Assembly (NCBI GenBank): GCA_029378245.1
Contig: JARKIF010000432.1
Coordinates: 1-19,035 of the forward strand
From: Roridomyces roridus
Taxonomy: Eukaryota > Basidiomycota > Agaricomycetes > Agaricales > Mycenaceae
Direction of reading: 5' to 3'
DNA: 19,035 nucleotides
Made by a program: the position numbers and the translations under genes. A model generated the notes under the pieces. The model had not been told where the DNA came from. It worked only from the letters and a program-made list of their open reading frames with translations, and ran no database searches. Positions 1-10,291 of the stretch are shown one piece after another. Position 1 is the first letter of the stretch. Every line of letters begins with the position of its first letter.

Positions 1-776
1 ACTGTTCACGTACCTTGACCTGGGCAGCCATGAAATCCAGACTCGCCATGGCGTTTTGGATGTCGGGGGACATTCCGGCCCAGAATTGGCCCATGGCTTC
101 ATGTTCTCTCGCGCCGCTTGCTGGGCTGGGGACTGGAGTGAAATTGACCTCAAAGCAGGTTTCAGGATCTCAGGCGGGTCCCAGCACGCTGCAGCTGCAT
201 GAAATATGCCATGACTGCACCCATCTCGACCATAGCCTGTTGAAGCTGCGCAAACACGGGAGCACTGCTTCGGGGTCGACGGGGGCGTGGAAGTTGGGAA
301 AGCACCGCGATGACCATTGGCGGGCATATTGCCACAACTATCACGGAATAGAGCAAAAAAGTCGGTGATGTTCTGGGGGCTGGTGGCGCGGTAGTTGCGA
401 ATGAGGTCAATGAGAGTCTTGCAACAATGACCCCATTCTCCTCGTTGTCCATCCGAACGACGTGATCATACAGCTCGAAGATGGGCCCTGCATGGGGGCG
501 GACCTGCTCATGGAATGGCAGGTGGTTGATTATTTCGACGAGGGCGCGTCGGAAGAGAAAGTCCTTGGCTGTTCTGTCATGAACAATGGGGTGGGAGCGG
601 AGGAGAGTGAGGATTGGCGGGATGAGGGGCCCGAGCGCATGAAAGGAATCGCTTTCGCGAGGGGTGTCGAGGAATTCGCGTATTTCAGCAGCTGCCTTGA
701 TTCTGGCGTCGATGTCGGACGCGAGGGGGTCAGCAACTTTCGCCACGAGGTTTTGTAGGAGGTCGGCCGAGGCCAT
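1..776 (-). CDS. TRA1: Tra1, N-terminal part (SAGA/NuA4 subunit), partial, with frame breaks
   Basis: This is the 5' end of the gene for Tra1, the giant HEAT/FAT/pseudokinase scaffold that brings activators to the SAGA and NuA4 acetyltransferases. The start at 776 has an ideal context (ACCATGG). The first roughly 115 codons (776-426) are one open frame with the helical N-terminal repeats, including FLDTPRESDSF, HDRTAKDFLFRR and DHVVRMDNEENGVI. After that the conserved sequence continues but changes frame repeatedly: CKTLIDLIRNYRATSP from 423, MVIAVLS from 317, DPEAVLPCLRSF in the third frame near 277-242, MVEMGAVM from 233, then EHEAMGQFWAGMSP from 106. A splice donor (GTACGT) begins at 13, so the exon ends at 14 and the gene runs out of the window. 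Identification is by family recall. The breaks look like one-base length errors in short runs (for example A/AA near 318). Confidence 0.88.
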
Positions 777-1425
777 GGTGGTGGCCGAGCCCTGAAGTTG
801 TAGTGACTGGTGGTGTCCCTGATTGGCCGTCAAGTGAACGTGAACCAGCGTGAACCCTGAACGTGACGCGTGACAGTAACACCCCGTGATCTAATCGTTC
901 CGGGTCGTGAGACCAGTCCCGAGTGTGGTAGAGAAAAAATCGGCCTCGGGTATACTGCAGTTGCGGAACTGCGTCCTACTTTCGACCCTGTGGGGTGAGG
1001 ACGCGCGGGTGAGCGTAGAGACTTTCGGGTCACCGTTGATGCGACTGATCATTCCCGCCAGGTTTGACGTGATCCGATCAATCATTTGGCTTACCAGATT
1101 AGACTTGAGTAAACATTAAACTCGATCAATTGATGACTGCTGCTTTCATTTGAACTTTTGAAGGGTCTTGGAAGGACAATTCGACTTGTTTTCCGCTCAA
1201 GGACGCGTCCATTCATCTCAAGTGTATACGCTATCATCTCCATTCTGCCCAAGTCTCGTAGTCTAGCTGCGATGATGGGAATTGGCACCGAAACACGGGG
1301 GCTTTACCGGGATCAAACTAGTCTCCGTCTTTCCCTCTTCCCTCATTTCTATCTCTCGTTCTATTCTCGAGCTGGTCTCTGAAGCTGGAGCTTCTCCTCG
1401 TGCTCTGTTTGTTTCAGCGGAACAG
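777..1425. promoter_or_regulatory. Divergent intergenic region between TRA1 and the 7TM gene
   Basis: This 649 bp stretch holds no gene I can support; open frames here are short and unlike any family. Since the flanking genes point away from each other it must carry both promoters. Visible items are a CCAAT pentamer on the TRA1 strand (826-822, 46 nt before its ATG), a cluster of GTGAAC-like hexamers at 834-875, and a pyrimidine-rich plus-strand tract at about 1321-1380 just before the 7TM start codon, as often seen near fungal transcription starts. None of these has been tested. Confidence 0.6.
834..875. repeat. Cluster of short direct repeats GTGAAC/GTGAC
   Basis: Within 42 bp there are three exact copies of GTGAAC (834, 840, 850), one CTGAAC (857) and two GTGAC variants (863, 870). 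Spacing is irregular. The cluster lies 58-99 bp upstream of the TRA1 start codon, in its leader or promoter. It may be a protein-binding cluster or simple drift of a small tandem repeat. Confidence 0.55.
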
Positions 1426-3699
1426 ATGGCAATAGGGGGTTTGGACGAGTCTGTTTCCAACTTCGCGATTCATCCGGACTTGTAAGTGCTCCGGTATATT
1501 GACTCCCGTCAGACCAACCCTCGTATTATTGTGCAGTCGTCAGGTAGCGAGCTTTGCGTTGGGCTGGGTGATGATCACAAGGTGTGTACTTTGTTTCTCT
1601 CCCTTGCCGCAGGATGTCAATGGTATGGATTTATAGCCTCAGCTCCATAATTTCGTCGACCTTGATCCAACGGCTCACTGGCTTCATTATTCGTGGGCGT
1701 TCCTCCGATGCTGAGAGCTATGCTGGAGATGAAAAGTCCTTGGATTTTGAAAAGACGTGCGTTCTCTACTACTTACGCCCACTCCTCCTCATAGAAACAA
1801 TAGTCTTGACCTCCGGCACGGCTATTCCAGTACGGCCCTCTTTGCCCTGCCTGTATGTTTTTTGTTCGCCAGTGTAGCGAATTTTGGGTCTTTGCTCGCC
1901 TTTCCAATGAACGGCGACGCGACCTGCGCGTTTGTGGTTGCCTGGGGAGGCATGGCGGGCCAGTCCGGGCGGCTCGTGGGCGCCCTAATTGTTATCTTTG
2001 AGCTTCATAAGATGGGAACAGCGCGATGGGAGTTTTGGGCTGCTATCGTTTGGCTTGTGATTGGGATTGGTGAGTCGATTCCCGCGTCGCATTTCTCCTC
2101 TCATTCAGCGCATCAAGCTTTCATATTCCTCAACAATGGTATGTTTTCAATGATCCTACTGGGTTTGCCATTGACCGGTATTTGTAGCCGTGGCAACAGG
2201 AATATTGACGTACGTTCCTGTGCCATTCCATGTAAACTCCATTGACCTCGAAAAGCCCTTTCGCTCCTCTGAGTGTATCATACTGTGACCGAAAGCAGTA
2301 CGTTTTGTTCTGTCAGCTCCACGTATCTCATCCATTGCACACAGCTTCCTGCCGGCATCTCTGGTTTCATCCCTGTTGTATTTCTCCTTGGAGGTCTATG
2401 TAATCGCACGTGTTGTACTCTTTCTTTCGGTGGACCGAAAGATGGGGAGCATTATTCAAGATACCAGGGTTTTGCGACCGGTCTCGCTTCTACTCGTGAG
2501 GTCTAATCACAACTTGAACTTTCATGTCAATGACAGCTCCGTAGCTCGAGTTGTTGACGCTCGTACCGTCTGCTGTACCAACGAATATCGTCGCCGAGTT
2601 CGTCCCTTTCAGCATAGGTGCAGTGGCTGTTTTATGTTCGTGAATGTTGCAAACAGTTTGACCCATACTGACATTGTTTTAAACAGTGGCATTCGCACAA
2701 AGTCAGCCAACGTTACCGGCAGAGGCTTCTCCACACTTGTCCACTTTATCCTACTCGTCATATGCGACCTACCCTTCGGTGCAGAGGCAAGAGACGAGGA
2801 GATCAGTTCAGTCGATTCATCCACCGACGCCTCCGCCTGTACCCGCACCGAGACGTCATCCTTTCTCGGCCAGTGCCCTCAGCGACCCCACGCTCCAGTA
2901 TTCGTGGAATCCACCTAATTCTGCTCGAAGTACCCGAACAATCGATACGGATGCAGCACGCAGCATACATGACGCTGTGGTACAAGTAGGGCGGCGAGTT
3001 CGCGCTCCCTCTCGTGATCAGGACGGTTCTTTCATGCCGCAAGAGAGACGAGAGGGAACACCCGGCGTGGGAAACTCGATAGTACCTTCCCAAGTCGCAT
3101 TTGCGGAGCGTCTGGACCAGGACCGGGTGCAAGCAAACTCTTTGTCGGCCCGTCCACGGCCCACAGTAGAGACGCCAACTCGGGCTTTCTACGAGGATGA
3201 TATGCTGTCGGACCTTGTTTCCCCCGCCTCCCGCGTTCCAGCCTCCAACTTCCGGCTGTCCAGACTGGGAGAAGGGCCATCGAGATCAAGGCGTACCTCG
3301 TATAGGACGTCGTTCGTTCCCGAATCTCCTGAAACGGAAGAATCTGCTGCGCCTAGCGTGCCTCTTCCGGTCCACGACGGGAGCTCAAGATCTTCGAGCG
3401 AACGTCGGCAAAGCACCTCCTTTTCTGCCAGTCATGAAAGTAGTGCGGGCCACAGCCGTAGTAATTCCAATCCTACGCGGCGGTGGCCTACCTTCAATGG
3501 AGAGCAGTTTCGTGCGGCAGGTTATGCACAATCCAACTCGGGACGCAGCCGGGCGTCATCTGGCTCCACTCCTTCGACAGTCCATCGCCCACCACCCATC
3601 TTACTACCCTCATTGCCTTCCGCAGGTCTACGGCAATCTGAAACCCCACGCGGACCACGCCCGCCCCCGCTGTCTGCCCTGAGCCCCAGATTTTCCTAG
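1426..3699 (+). CDS. Unrecognised seven-transmembrane protein with long disordered C-tail
   Basis: I do not recognise this protein. The model joins 1426-1481, 1537-1581, 1637-1756, 1795-2069, 2109-2138, 2188-2209, 2256-2297, 2345-2495, 2545-2635 and 2687-3699; every phase closes and gives 614 residues. The start is the first ATG in frame. Residues 20-282 hold seven hydrophobic stretches, near 22-44, 87-110, 116-143, 154-181, 199-226, 240-258 and 266-282. Cys118 lies at the start of helix 3 and Cys193 in the loop between helices 4 and 5, the places of the classical GPCR disulfide. Residues 283-614 are Ser/Pro/Arg-rich, low in hydrophobics and have many possible phosphosites. A plasma-membrane sensor or receptor is an inference; a transporter or scaffold is possible. 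The second intron has an alternative 31-nt form (acceptor at 1612) which would add eight residues to helix 1. Confidence 0.82.
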
Positions 3700-3776
3700 T
3701 TTTCCTTCTTTTGTAAAGTTGTTTAGTATTATTCCGTGTGATCCGAACGAATCACCTTTTGATTTCGTCTTCCACC

Positions 3777-5037
3777 ATGGCGTCCAGTGACCTGCTCGCC
3801 CAGATCCAAGCTGGCAAGAAACTCAAGAAGGCCACGACGAACGACCGAAGCGCTCCCACGATTGACACACCCAAGGGTGGCGGAGGCGGCGGCATGTCAA
3901 TGGGCGGGGGCGGGGGCGGGGGTGGACCGTCTCTCTCGTCGGGTGCTGGGCCTCCTCAGCTAGGTAAATGGGTTCGCTGAGGCGTCTAATTTCAGTCTGC
4001 TCAACTATCTAGGCGGCCTGTTTGCTGGAGGTATGCCAAAACTGAAGCCCGCCGGCCAGAGTAATCTTGGTATGCTTCCGAGTGGTCCCTGCCTCTGCTT
4101 CCTCTGACCTCTACCAAGCCAAACCACCGAGTATGGGCAAACCGCCGTCTGTCCCAAGACGAGATGTTTCTACACCAGCTGCCCCTCCTCCTCCCATCAG
4201 ACCTACTTCGTCTGCTCCCCCGCCGCCGAATCGAGCCGTTCCTGCTGCATCTGCTCCTGCACCTCCAAGCCGAGTAGTCCCCCCTCCCAGCAGGGCTGTT
4301 CCTCCGCCTCGGGCTGTCCCAACTCCCCCAGCCAGTGCGCCTGCTCCTCCTCGCCGAGCTCCACCACCCGTGCGCAGCATTAGCCCTCCCGCAGCACCCC
4401 CTCGGCCTGCTCCATCGTTGCCAACTCGAACAGCCTCACCTGGCCCTTCTCCTGTTTCTCGCCCAGCTCCTGCAATCCCGACTCGACCTCCCGTCGGATC
4501 GCCCAGTAGAGGCGTTCCACCGCCACCAACCACGCCTGGTCGTGCCCCTCCTCCTCCTCCTCCTCCCAGGCCTTCGAGCGCTGGGCCGTCTCCCACAACA
4601 AGTAGAGCCGTTCCCTTGCCTCCACCTCGCAAGCCCACAGTTGCGGCCGGTCCTCCTGAACCTCCAGCCCGTGTGCGTGCGCTGTCGGAAGCTGAACCTG
4701 CCGTGCCCCGGGCAATGCCACCTCCAGCTCCTGCTCGCGCAAGCTTGGCACCCCCTGCGCCTGTTAGACAGAGAACTGTTTCCGCTGGCAGTCAGCCTGT
4801 ATCAAACGGGATTAGCACGCGACCACCGCCTCCGCGTCGTAAGAGTGCGTATCTCCGTGTTTGCCCCGTAGGCATCGGCTGAATAATTTCATAGTTCCGT
4901 CGCCCCCTCCTAATGCAGGTCCACATACTTTCCCGGTGTCAGGAGATTTCCCTCCTCCACGACCGTTCCAGGCTGGGGTTCGCCAATATCCAAGTGGACG
5001 GACTCGGGGTAGTGACTTTGACCTTGAAACTCTGTAG
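3777..5037 (+). CDS. VRP1: Verprolin / WASP-interacting protein (WIP) homologue
   Basis: Verprolin binds actin monomers and the Arp2/3 activator WASP/Las17, supporting actin patches, endocytosis and polar growth. Exons are 3777-3963, 4013-4069, 4119-4844 and 4895-5037, giving 370 residues. The start is in a perfect CCACCATGG context. Residues 2-25 form a WH2 motif (SSDLLAQIQAGKKLKKATT), followed by a Gly-rich linker, a long Pro/Ala/Arg/Val region with many PPPP and APPPP profilin- or SH3-type motifs (about 85-320), and at the end FPVSGDFPPPRPF and a YPSG element, which match the WASP-binding segment of WIP proteins. The protein is shorter than yeast Vrp1 (over 800 residues) but close to human WIP (about 500). 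The domain order makes the assignment firm. The GC-rich proline codons create long spurious reading frames on both strands. Confidence 0.93.
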
Positions 5038-5167
5038 TAGTAGAATAAATTGAAACGGCTCTGTAATCCATGGCCCAGCCCGAGGTTGGGCGGATCAGCT
5101 ACGTTGCTTTTGCTGACCGCGTATGCGGGCCACGTATACGACCAGAATCGAGATCACATGCTCGGAA

Positions 5168-5175
5168 TATAAAAG
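5168..5175 (+). promoter_or_regulatory. TATA box of the PDI gene
   Basis: TATAAAAG lies 45 bp before the PDI start codon, in the 182 bp gap after verprolin. A perfect TATA box fits a strongly expressed, inducible chaperone gene. A CCACG core at about 5129 recalls half of a mammalian ER-stress element, but no CCAAT lies at the needed spacing, so I do not call a stress element. Confidence 0.7.
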
Positions 5176-5219
5176 CTGTTCCTGCTAAAGTGCCACCTAA
5201 TACCCTTTCCCTTCTTACA

Positions 5220-6974
5220 ATGCGTTTATTCCTCGCATCTTCTGTTCTTGCTTTTGTCTCCGTCGTCTTGGCTGACGATGCCGCCTCGGATGTCATCAGC
5301 CTCACCGCGAGCACCTTTTCCTCGGTGAACAGTGAACCACTCATGCTCGTCGAATTCTTCGCGCCATGGTAATACGTGTCTTTACTTGGCTCGGCCTCTT
5401 CTCACACACACACGCAGGTGTGGTCACTGCAAAGCCCTCGCGCCTCACTACGAGGAGGCTGCCACGGAGCTCAAGACCAAAAACATCAAGGTCGCCAAGG
5501 TGGACTGTGTCGACCAGGCAGACCTCTGCCAGTCCCATGGCATTCAGGGATACCCGTGAGCATCTCTTCTGTCTGCATCCCTCAGTCGTCGCTCAATTTC
5601 GGCAGCACCTTGAAGGTCTACAGAAATGGTACCCCCACCGACTACACTGGTCCCCGGAAGGCGGACGGCATCATCTCCTACATGGTCAAGTAAGTTTCAT
5701 GCCATTCATGCATTTGTCAATTACCTATAGCTTCTTCGCAGACAATCCCTGCCCGCCGTCACCACCGTCAACGCCGAGAACCTGAAGGAATTCCAGGGAG
5801 CCGACCCCCTCGTCGTCATCGCATACGTGTCCTCTATCTCGAGCGCCCCCGCCCCCGAATTCAGCGTCCTCGCAGAGAAGCACCGTGACGACTACCTTTT
5901 CGGCTTGACCGCCGACAAGGACGCCATCGCTGCCGCTGACGTGGAGGTTCCCTCCGTTGTCGTCTACCGCCGCTTCGACGAGCCCAAGCTTGCTTACCCC
6001 CTCCCCATTGCTGACGCCTCGGCGGAGGACCTCGAGGGTTGGATCAAGGAACTCTCTATCCCCGTCATTGCGGAGGTCAGTGGTGAGAACTACGCCCTCT
6101 ACGCCGGCAGCTCCAAGCCTCTGGCGTACCTCTTCATCGACCCTACCGACGAGAAGAAGGAGGAGATCATCTCTGCCGCTCGTCCGATTGCCTCCAAGTA
6201 CAAGTCCAAGGTCAACTTTGTCTGGATTGACGCCATCAAGTTTGGTGACCACGCTCGTGCCCTCAACCTCGGCGAGGCCAAGTGGCCCAGCTTCGTCCTC
6301 CAGGACATGGCCAGACAGCTCAAGTACCCTCTCGACCAGTCCAAGGACGTCACCCCTGAGGCTATTGAGTCCCTCATCAGCAAGTACCTTGACGGCGAGC
6401 TCCAGCCCGAGTTGAAGAGTCAGCCCATCCCCGAGACCCAGGATGAGAGCGTCTACAACCTTGTCGGAAAGGAGTTTGACAAGGTCGTTTTCGATGACTC
6501 CAAGGACGTGTTCATCGAGTTCTATGCTTCCTGGTATGTTGCATACTTCCTGTCGCAATCCGTACTCAAATACGTGCAGGTGCGGCCACTGCAAACGTCT
6601 CAAGCCTATCTGGGACTCTCTCGGGGACCACTACGCGCCTCTTAAGGACACTCTCACCATGTGAGTGCAGTTGTTTCAGGCCATTACTACCAGATGCTGA
6701 CCGCTCATTCCTCAGCGTGAAGATGGAGGCCCAGGAGAATGACCTGCCCCCCACCGTTCCTTTCACGATCGCTGGCTTCCCTACCCTCAAGTTCAAGAAG
6801 GCCGGTACCCGGGAATTCATCGACTACGAGGGTGACCGCTCCTACGAGAGCCTGGTCGCTTTCTTGGAGGAGCACGCCGTTAACTCGCTTGAGATGCCCG
6901 AGGAACCGGCAGTTGTCGCTGATGACTCGGAGAGCGCTGCCCAGGTCGTCCAGGATGTCCACGATGAGCTGTAA
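5220..6974 (+). CDS. PDI1: Protein disulfide isomerase (ER lumen)
   Basis: PDI forms, breaks and rearranges disulfides in secretory proteins. Exons are 5220-5368, 5418-5555, 5606-5689, 5742-6533, 6580-6660 and 6716-6974, giving 500 residues, the usual size. A signal peptide (MRLFLASSVLAFVSVVLA) precedes the a domain with catalytic WCGHC at 50-54 and the cis-proline motif GYPT. The redox-inactive b and b' domains follow, then the a' domain with a second WCGHC at 388-392 and GFPT, an acidic tail, and the ER retrieval signal HDEL as the last four residues. Codon choice is strongly C-ending, as in highly expressed fungal genes, which opens a 292-codon shadow frame on the other strand. The stop codon is 58 bp from that of the convergent Spc98 gene. 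Confidence 0.98.
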
Positions 6975-7032
6975 AGTAAAAAATGGGCATAGCATTTCGC
7001 AGGGAATATATCCCTTCTTTGTATCACGTAGT

Positions 7033-10000
7033 CTACGCAGTCTTTTTCCTGTACCAGTCAGAGAAAGACAGTCTAATACCAAGGAATCTGCAATCTAGGT
7101 CTGGGTGTGATTGCAATTGCTGCACGATCGTTTGGGCTCGTTCTGCAAATACAGAGCCGTATTCGTGTACTTGACCAGTGAGCCGAGGCAATGCTTCAGG
7201 GTCAGACGATTGCTCGGCACCCGTATATACGCCCTGGTGTTCAGTCAGAATGGGCGCCGGGAAGATGCCCTTGGACTCACCCGCTCGGAATCAAGTTTCC
7301 CATCTCGTCGCGCCGACTCAGAGAGGCAAAAGTTGTAGAAATTGTCCTAAGCCGCATAAGCGGTAGTTGACGACCAGTGTTTCCACGACTCACCGTTGCC
7401 TCACGGAACATGAGAATCGTAGAAAAAACCTCCTTGACCTGGTTGAGGATGTTTTCCTGCTTGCCGGATTTCGGACTGAGGAGGAGCACTTTTTTAACGA
7501 TTCGATCCAGATACGAGCGGTGCGCTTCTATCATGGCGTCCAAATCACCCTCCTTCTTGTTCAAAAAGTCGAGCAATATCTTCCATGAGCATTCGATCAC
7601 TTCGAGCTGGCAGTAGGCTTGCATTTGACGCATAAAGTGGATCATCTCGGCCATCGTTATGCGGATCTGATGCCAGTACGGTTCCAACTCTGAACTCCCG
7701 TTAGATACGAGTCTCCAAATGAACAAGTTAATACCTGGAACTCGTAGGAATGTTCGGGCACCGCCAGTGATCCGCATCCAACCAACGTTCAGAGTGCCCT
7801 CGATGCGTTTCATTTGCCAGAGGTGGTTGAAGAGCTTGAGGTATTTGACCATCGAGTCCGGGTCCAGGACAGTGTCAATCGGAGCGTCCACCTTGTACTC
7901 GAGAGTGAAAACGTCCCAACCGATTTCACCATGAGAATACTCGAGCATTCGCGCATCGAGACGACGTAGGACGTCTGGCGGATCATTTTGTGCGTTTGAT
8001 GATCTGATGGCCGTCTCCAGAGTCGCCGTTAGATTGTGTCGGAACAAGGCATTTGCGGGACGGGTCAGACTGGGTCTGTGCAAAGGGTTAACAGAGGATT
8101 TCACGGACTACAAAGTCGCGTACCCGAGAGTCTCCATCAGTTGATCTGCAAAGTCGCCATGACCCAGCATTAGATAATGCTTCAGAGCAAGGAGGTGGTC
8201 CAGTAATTTGAACTTGTCGAGAAACACTTCGAATAGTCGGTGGCTGGCTATCTGATACGCCGTGTCAATCGATCTCTCCAAGCCAGCGATGTCGCTGTAT
8301 TTCAAAGCTGGCGTCGCGGTCAGCATGATGCGAAGGATGAATAGGCGCAACCTACTCCCTCCCGTGTTGCTCATTTTCTCTCGAGTAACAACCCAGTCGC
8401 TGTCATGACAGCTATACCGAATAAAATTCAAACTCTTCCCTGTAGAGAAGATCTGAGTATCATGAGCAACGAAGAATGCATCAAGAGGTCAGACCACCTT
8501 CTTCCCAAATGCCTCTCCAACAAATATAGGCAGCATATCCTCTTGAAATTGATATTTGGACTCCCATAGTTTGAGCCCACCGTCGCGCTCGACAGATATG
8601 TCATCTGTGTCGCCGCCAACGCCTCCAAACCCGCCGTCTCCTGCAAGAGGCCCAATCCCCCCTGCCAACGAAGACGGATGCATATACTGCATGTTAGCTA
8701 GCGTGGGGTCCATTGCCACGAAAAACTCGGAGAAGGGGTCATATAGCTCGCCGGAAAAGAGCCACTTGTGGAGGGTTGCAAAGAAGGGTTTGGAGACCTG
8801 GAAGTTGTCAGCGTGATTCCACAGAAAGACGTGGATAGAGCACCTCCTCCAATAGTTGATCAGTGAACTTTCTCACGAAAGGGTCACCGTTGTCGGTGTA
8901 GCCATGTATGAGGTTGACTAGGGCACCTCCCTGAGCATCTGAGAAGTATCAGTAGGAATACGAAGCAAAGAATAGCATATATACCTCGAGCGCCTTCGAC
9001 GCAGACACTCATCATTCGCATCCTCAGTCGCCAGTCGTTGATCCAGACATCCAGCCGTCGTAACGTCAATCCAGTTTCCTCTTCTCTGAGACTGTGATCC
9101 TCGGTCTCGTTCGACAAGGCAGCCATTTGGGATTCAAGCGTGGCGATGAGGCGATAGTATTCAGTGAGTTGGGTTTGTAGATGGTGACACAGGCTCTGCT
9201 CAATCATCCCCACCCCAACGGCACCCTCCCTCTCTCGAACGAAGGCCTCCACGCGCGTGTACAGATAGCCCACTTCGGACAAACGATGTATGAGGGCTTT
9301 TGTGGGAAAGGAAACCACGTATTTCTGTTGACGTCAGATGTATCGGGAAGAAAGTAGGAGCTGCGCACCGAGTCGTCCACGAATACAACTTTGTTGTCCA
9401 CCTCCGACTCGTCTTGTATTGAGAAACGGACATATTTCCCCGAGATACCCTGCAACAAGTAGAGTGTGTCGCGAAGAAGAAGCCGTTCTGGAAGATGTGG
9501 TCGCCCTAGGGCGTGTCAGCGCAGTTGGATACATCGACTCTGCTTCGCACCGGTTTTGGCTCGATATTCGCGCAATATGTCCGCCTTTGACTTGCCCCTG
9601 GGCAGACGAGACAATGGGACGTCTACCGGGCTTGGGGTAGCAGAGCCCCGGGGAGGAGGAGGTGGTGCAAGGGTTGGTAAGAAGCTGGATGTGCCTCGGG
9701 AAGATGAAGACGCGAGGGATTGTAGGAACGCGATGGACGCGTGTTTCCGCGAAAGAACTGGCTTTCGAGACTTGAGTAAGAGTATAATGCGAGATGGAAA
9801 GTGAAACCTGGTCAACAAGTCGCGACAAAAGATTCGTGAACTTGACCCCTGCTGCGCCGTTTGGAGAAGACTGTAATACTGGAGCGGTTCAGTGGACGGA
9901 AACGAGTATGACTTGAACGAACATTGTCGCTTTACGAGGTCAGAAAGGTGGCCGAGATCTGGGTCGTGGTGACCGCCGATGTGGCTACATGCTGCTGTTC

Positions 10001-10142
10001 AGGACTGCGTCGCGATTGCAGGGTTTGGGGTGCACCTGTCGAGAATTTCTTGGCAATGTGCTACAAGCTCATTCCGCAGCACAGGGTCGTCTCTCGACGC
10101 GGGAACCAGACCAGTTACGAGGGATTCCAAGGTTTGTGCCAT
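7033..10142 (-). CDS. SPC98: Gamma-tubulin complex component 3 (Spc98/Alp6/GCP3)
   Basis: GCP3 pairs with GCP2 to hold gamma-tubulin at the spindle pole body and nucleate microtubules. Thirteen exons (10142-10036, 9984-9936, 9870-9808, 9770-9551, 9505-9369, 9324-8985, 8938-8844, 8797-8498, 8452-8356, 8307-8124, 8075-7394, 7346-7281, 7233-7033) close in phase and give 846 residues. The N-terminal part contains FTNLLSRLVDQ, then GRIP1 begins at about residue 160 with LLLRDTLYLLQGISGKYV; GRIP2 includes NLTATLETAIRSSNAQ, VLRRLDARMLE, GWDVFTLEYKVDAPIDTV and VIECSWKILLDFL. These words are typical of GCP3 rather than GCP2. A Gly-rich insertion interrupts GRIP1 near 375-411. The start at 10142 is the first ATG in frame. 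The C-terminal FLGIRLSFSDWY matches the family end. Confidence 0.95.
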
Positions 10143-10291
10143 GGGCGTGTTGGGTAAAGCGTGATTGATCAGCTGCCTTATTGTGGACGCGTTTACATGG
10201 TAAAGTGCTCTCCGTTCTCGACTGACTAAAAAACAAGTACTGGGTTTTCTACACGGTATCGAAACACACAGGAAATAAAAACAGGAACAAG

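Noticed and set aside
15..368. A 117-codon plus-strand frame at the left edge
   Set aside because: It runs opposite to the conserved TRA1 sequence and has no similarity I can recognise.
1582..1612. A 31-nt intron in the 7TM gene
   Set aside because: It would be shorter than all other introns here and has no branch site. A 55-nt intron ending at 1636 keeps the same frame and gives a cleaner first helix.
3898..3927. G-rich run (GGGGGC repeated) as a regulatory G-quadruplex
   Set aside because: It lies inside the verprolin coding exon and encodes the glycine linker; no evidence for a separate role.
4111..4871. Long frames on both strands over the verprolin proline-rich region (175 codons minus, 178 codons plus)
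   Set aside because: CCN-rich proline codons read as glycine-rich or leucine-rich sequence in other frames. Verprolin itself explains the region from WH2 to the WASP-binding end.
5101..5160. Possible ER-stress element upstream of PDI (CCACG core)
   Set aside because: No CCAAT at the nine-base spacing and no full UPRE; a five-base match is expected by chance.
5725..6603. A 292-codon open frame on the minus strand over PDI
   Set aside because: It is the exact shadow of the PDI coding exon, whose C-ending codons remove stops from the opposite strand. Its translation is leucine/valine/glycine-biased and resembles no family.
10005..10035. A 31-nt intron after the first SPC98 exon, opening a frame with PEQQHVATSAVTTTQ
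   Set aside because: That frame cannot be joined to the conserved FTNLLSRL exon. A 51-nt intron ending at 9985 leads to a second exon whose phase fits the rest.
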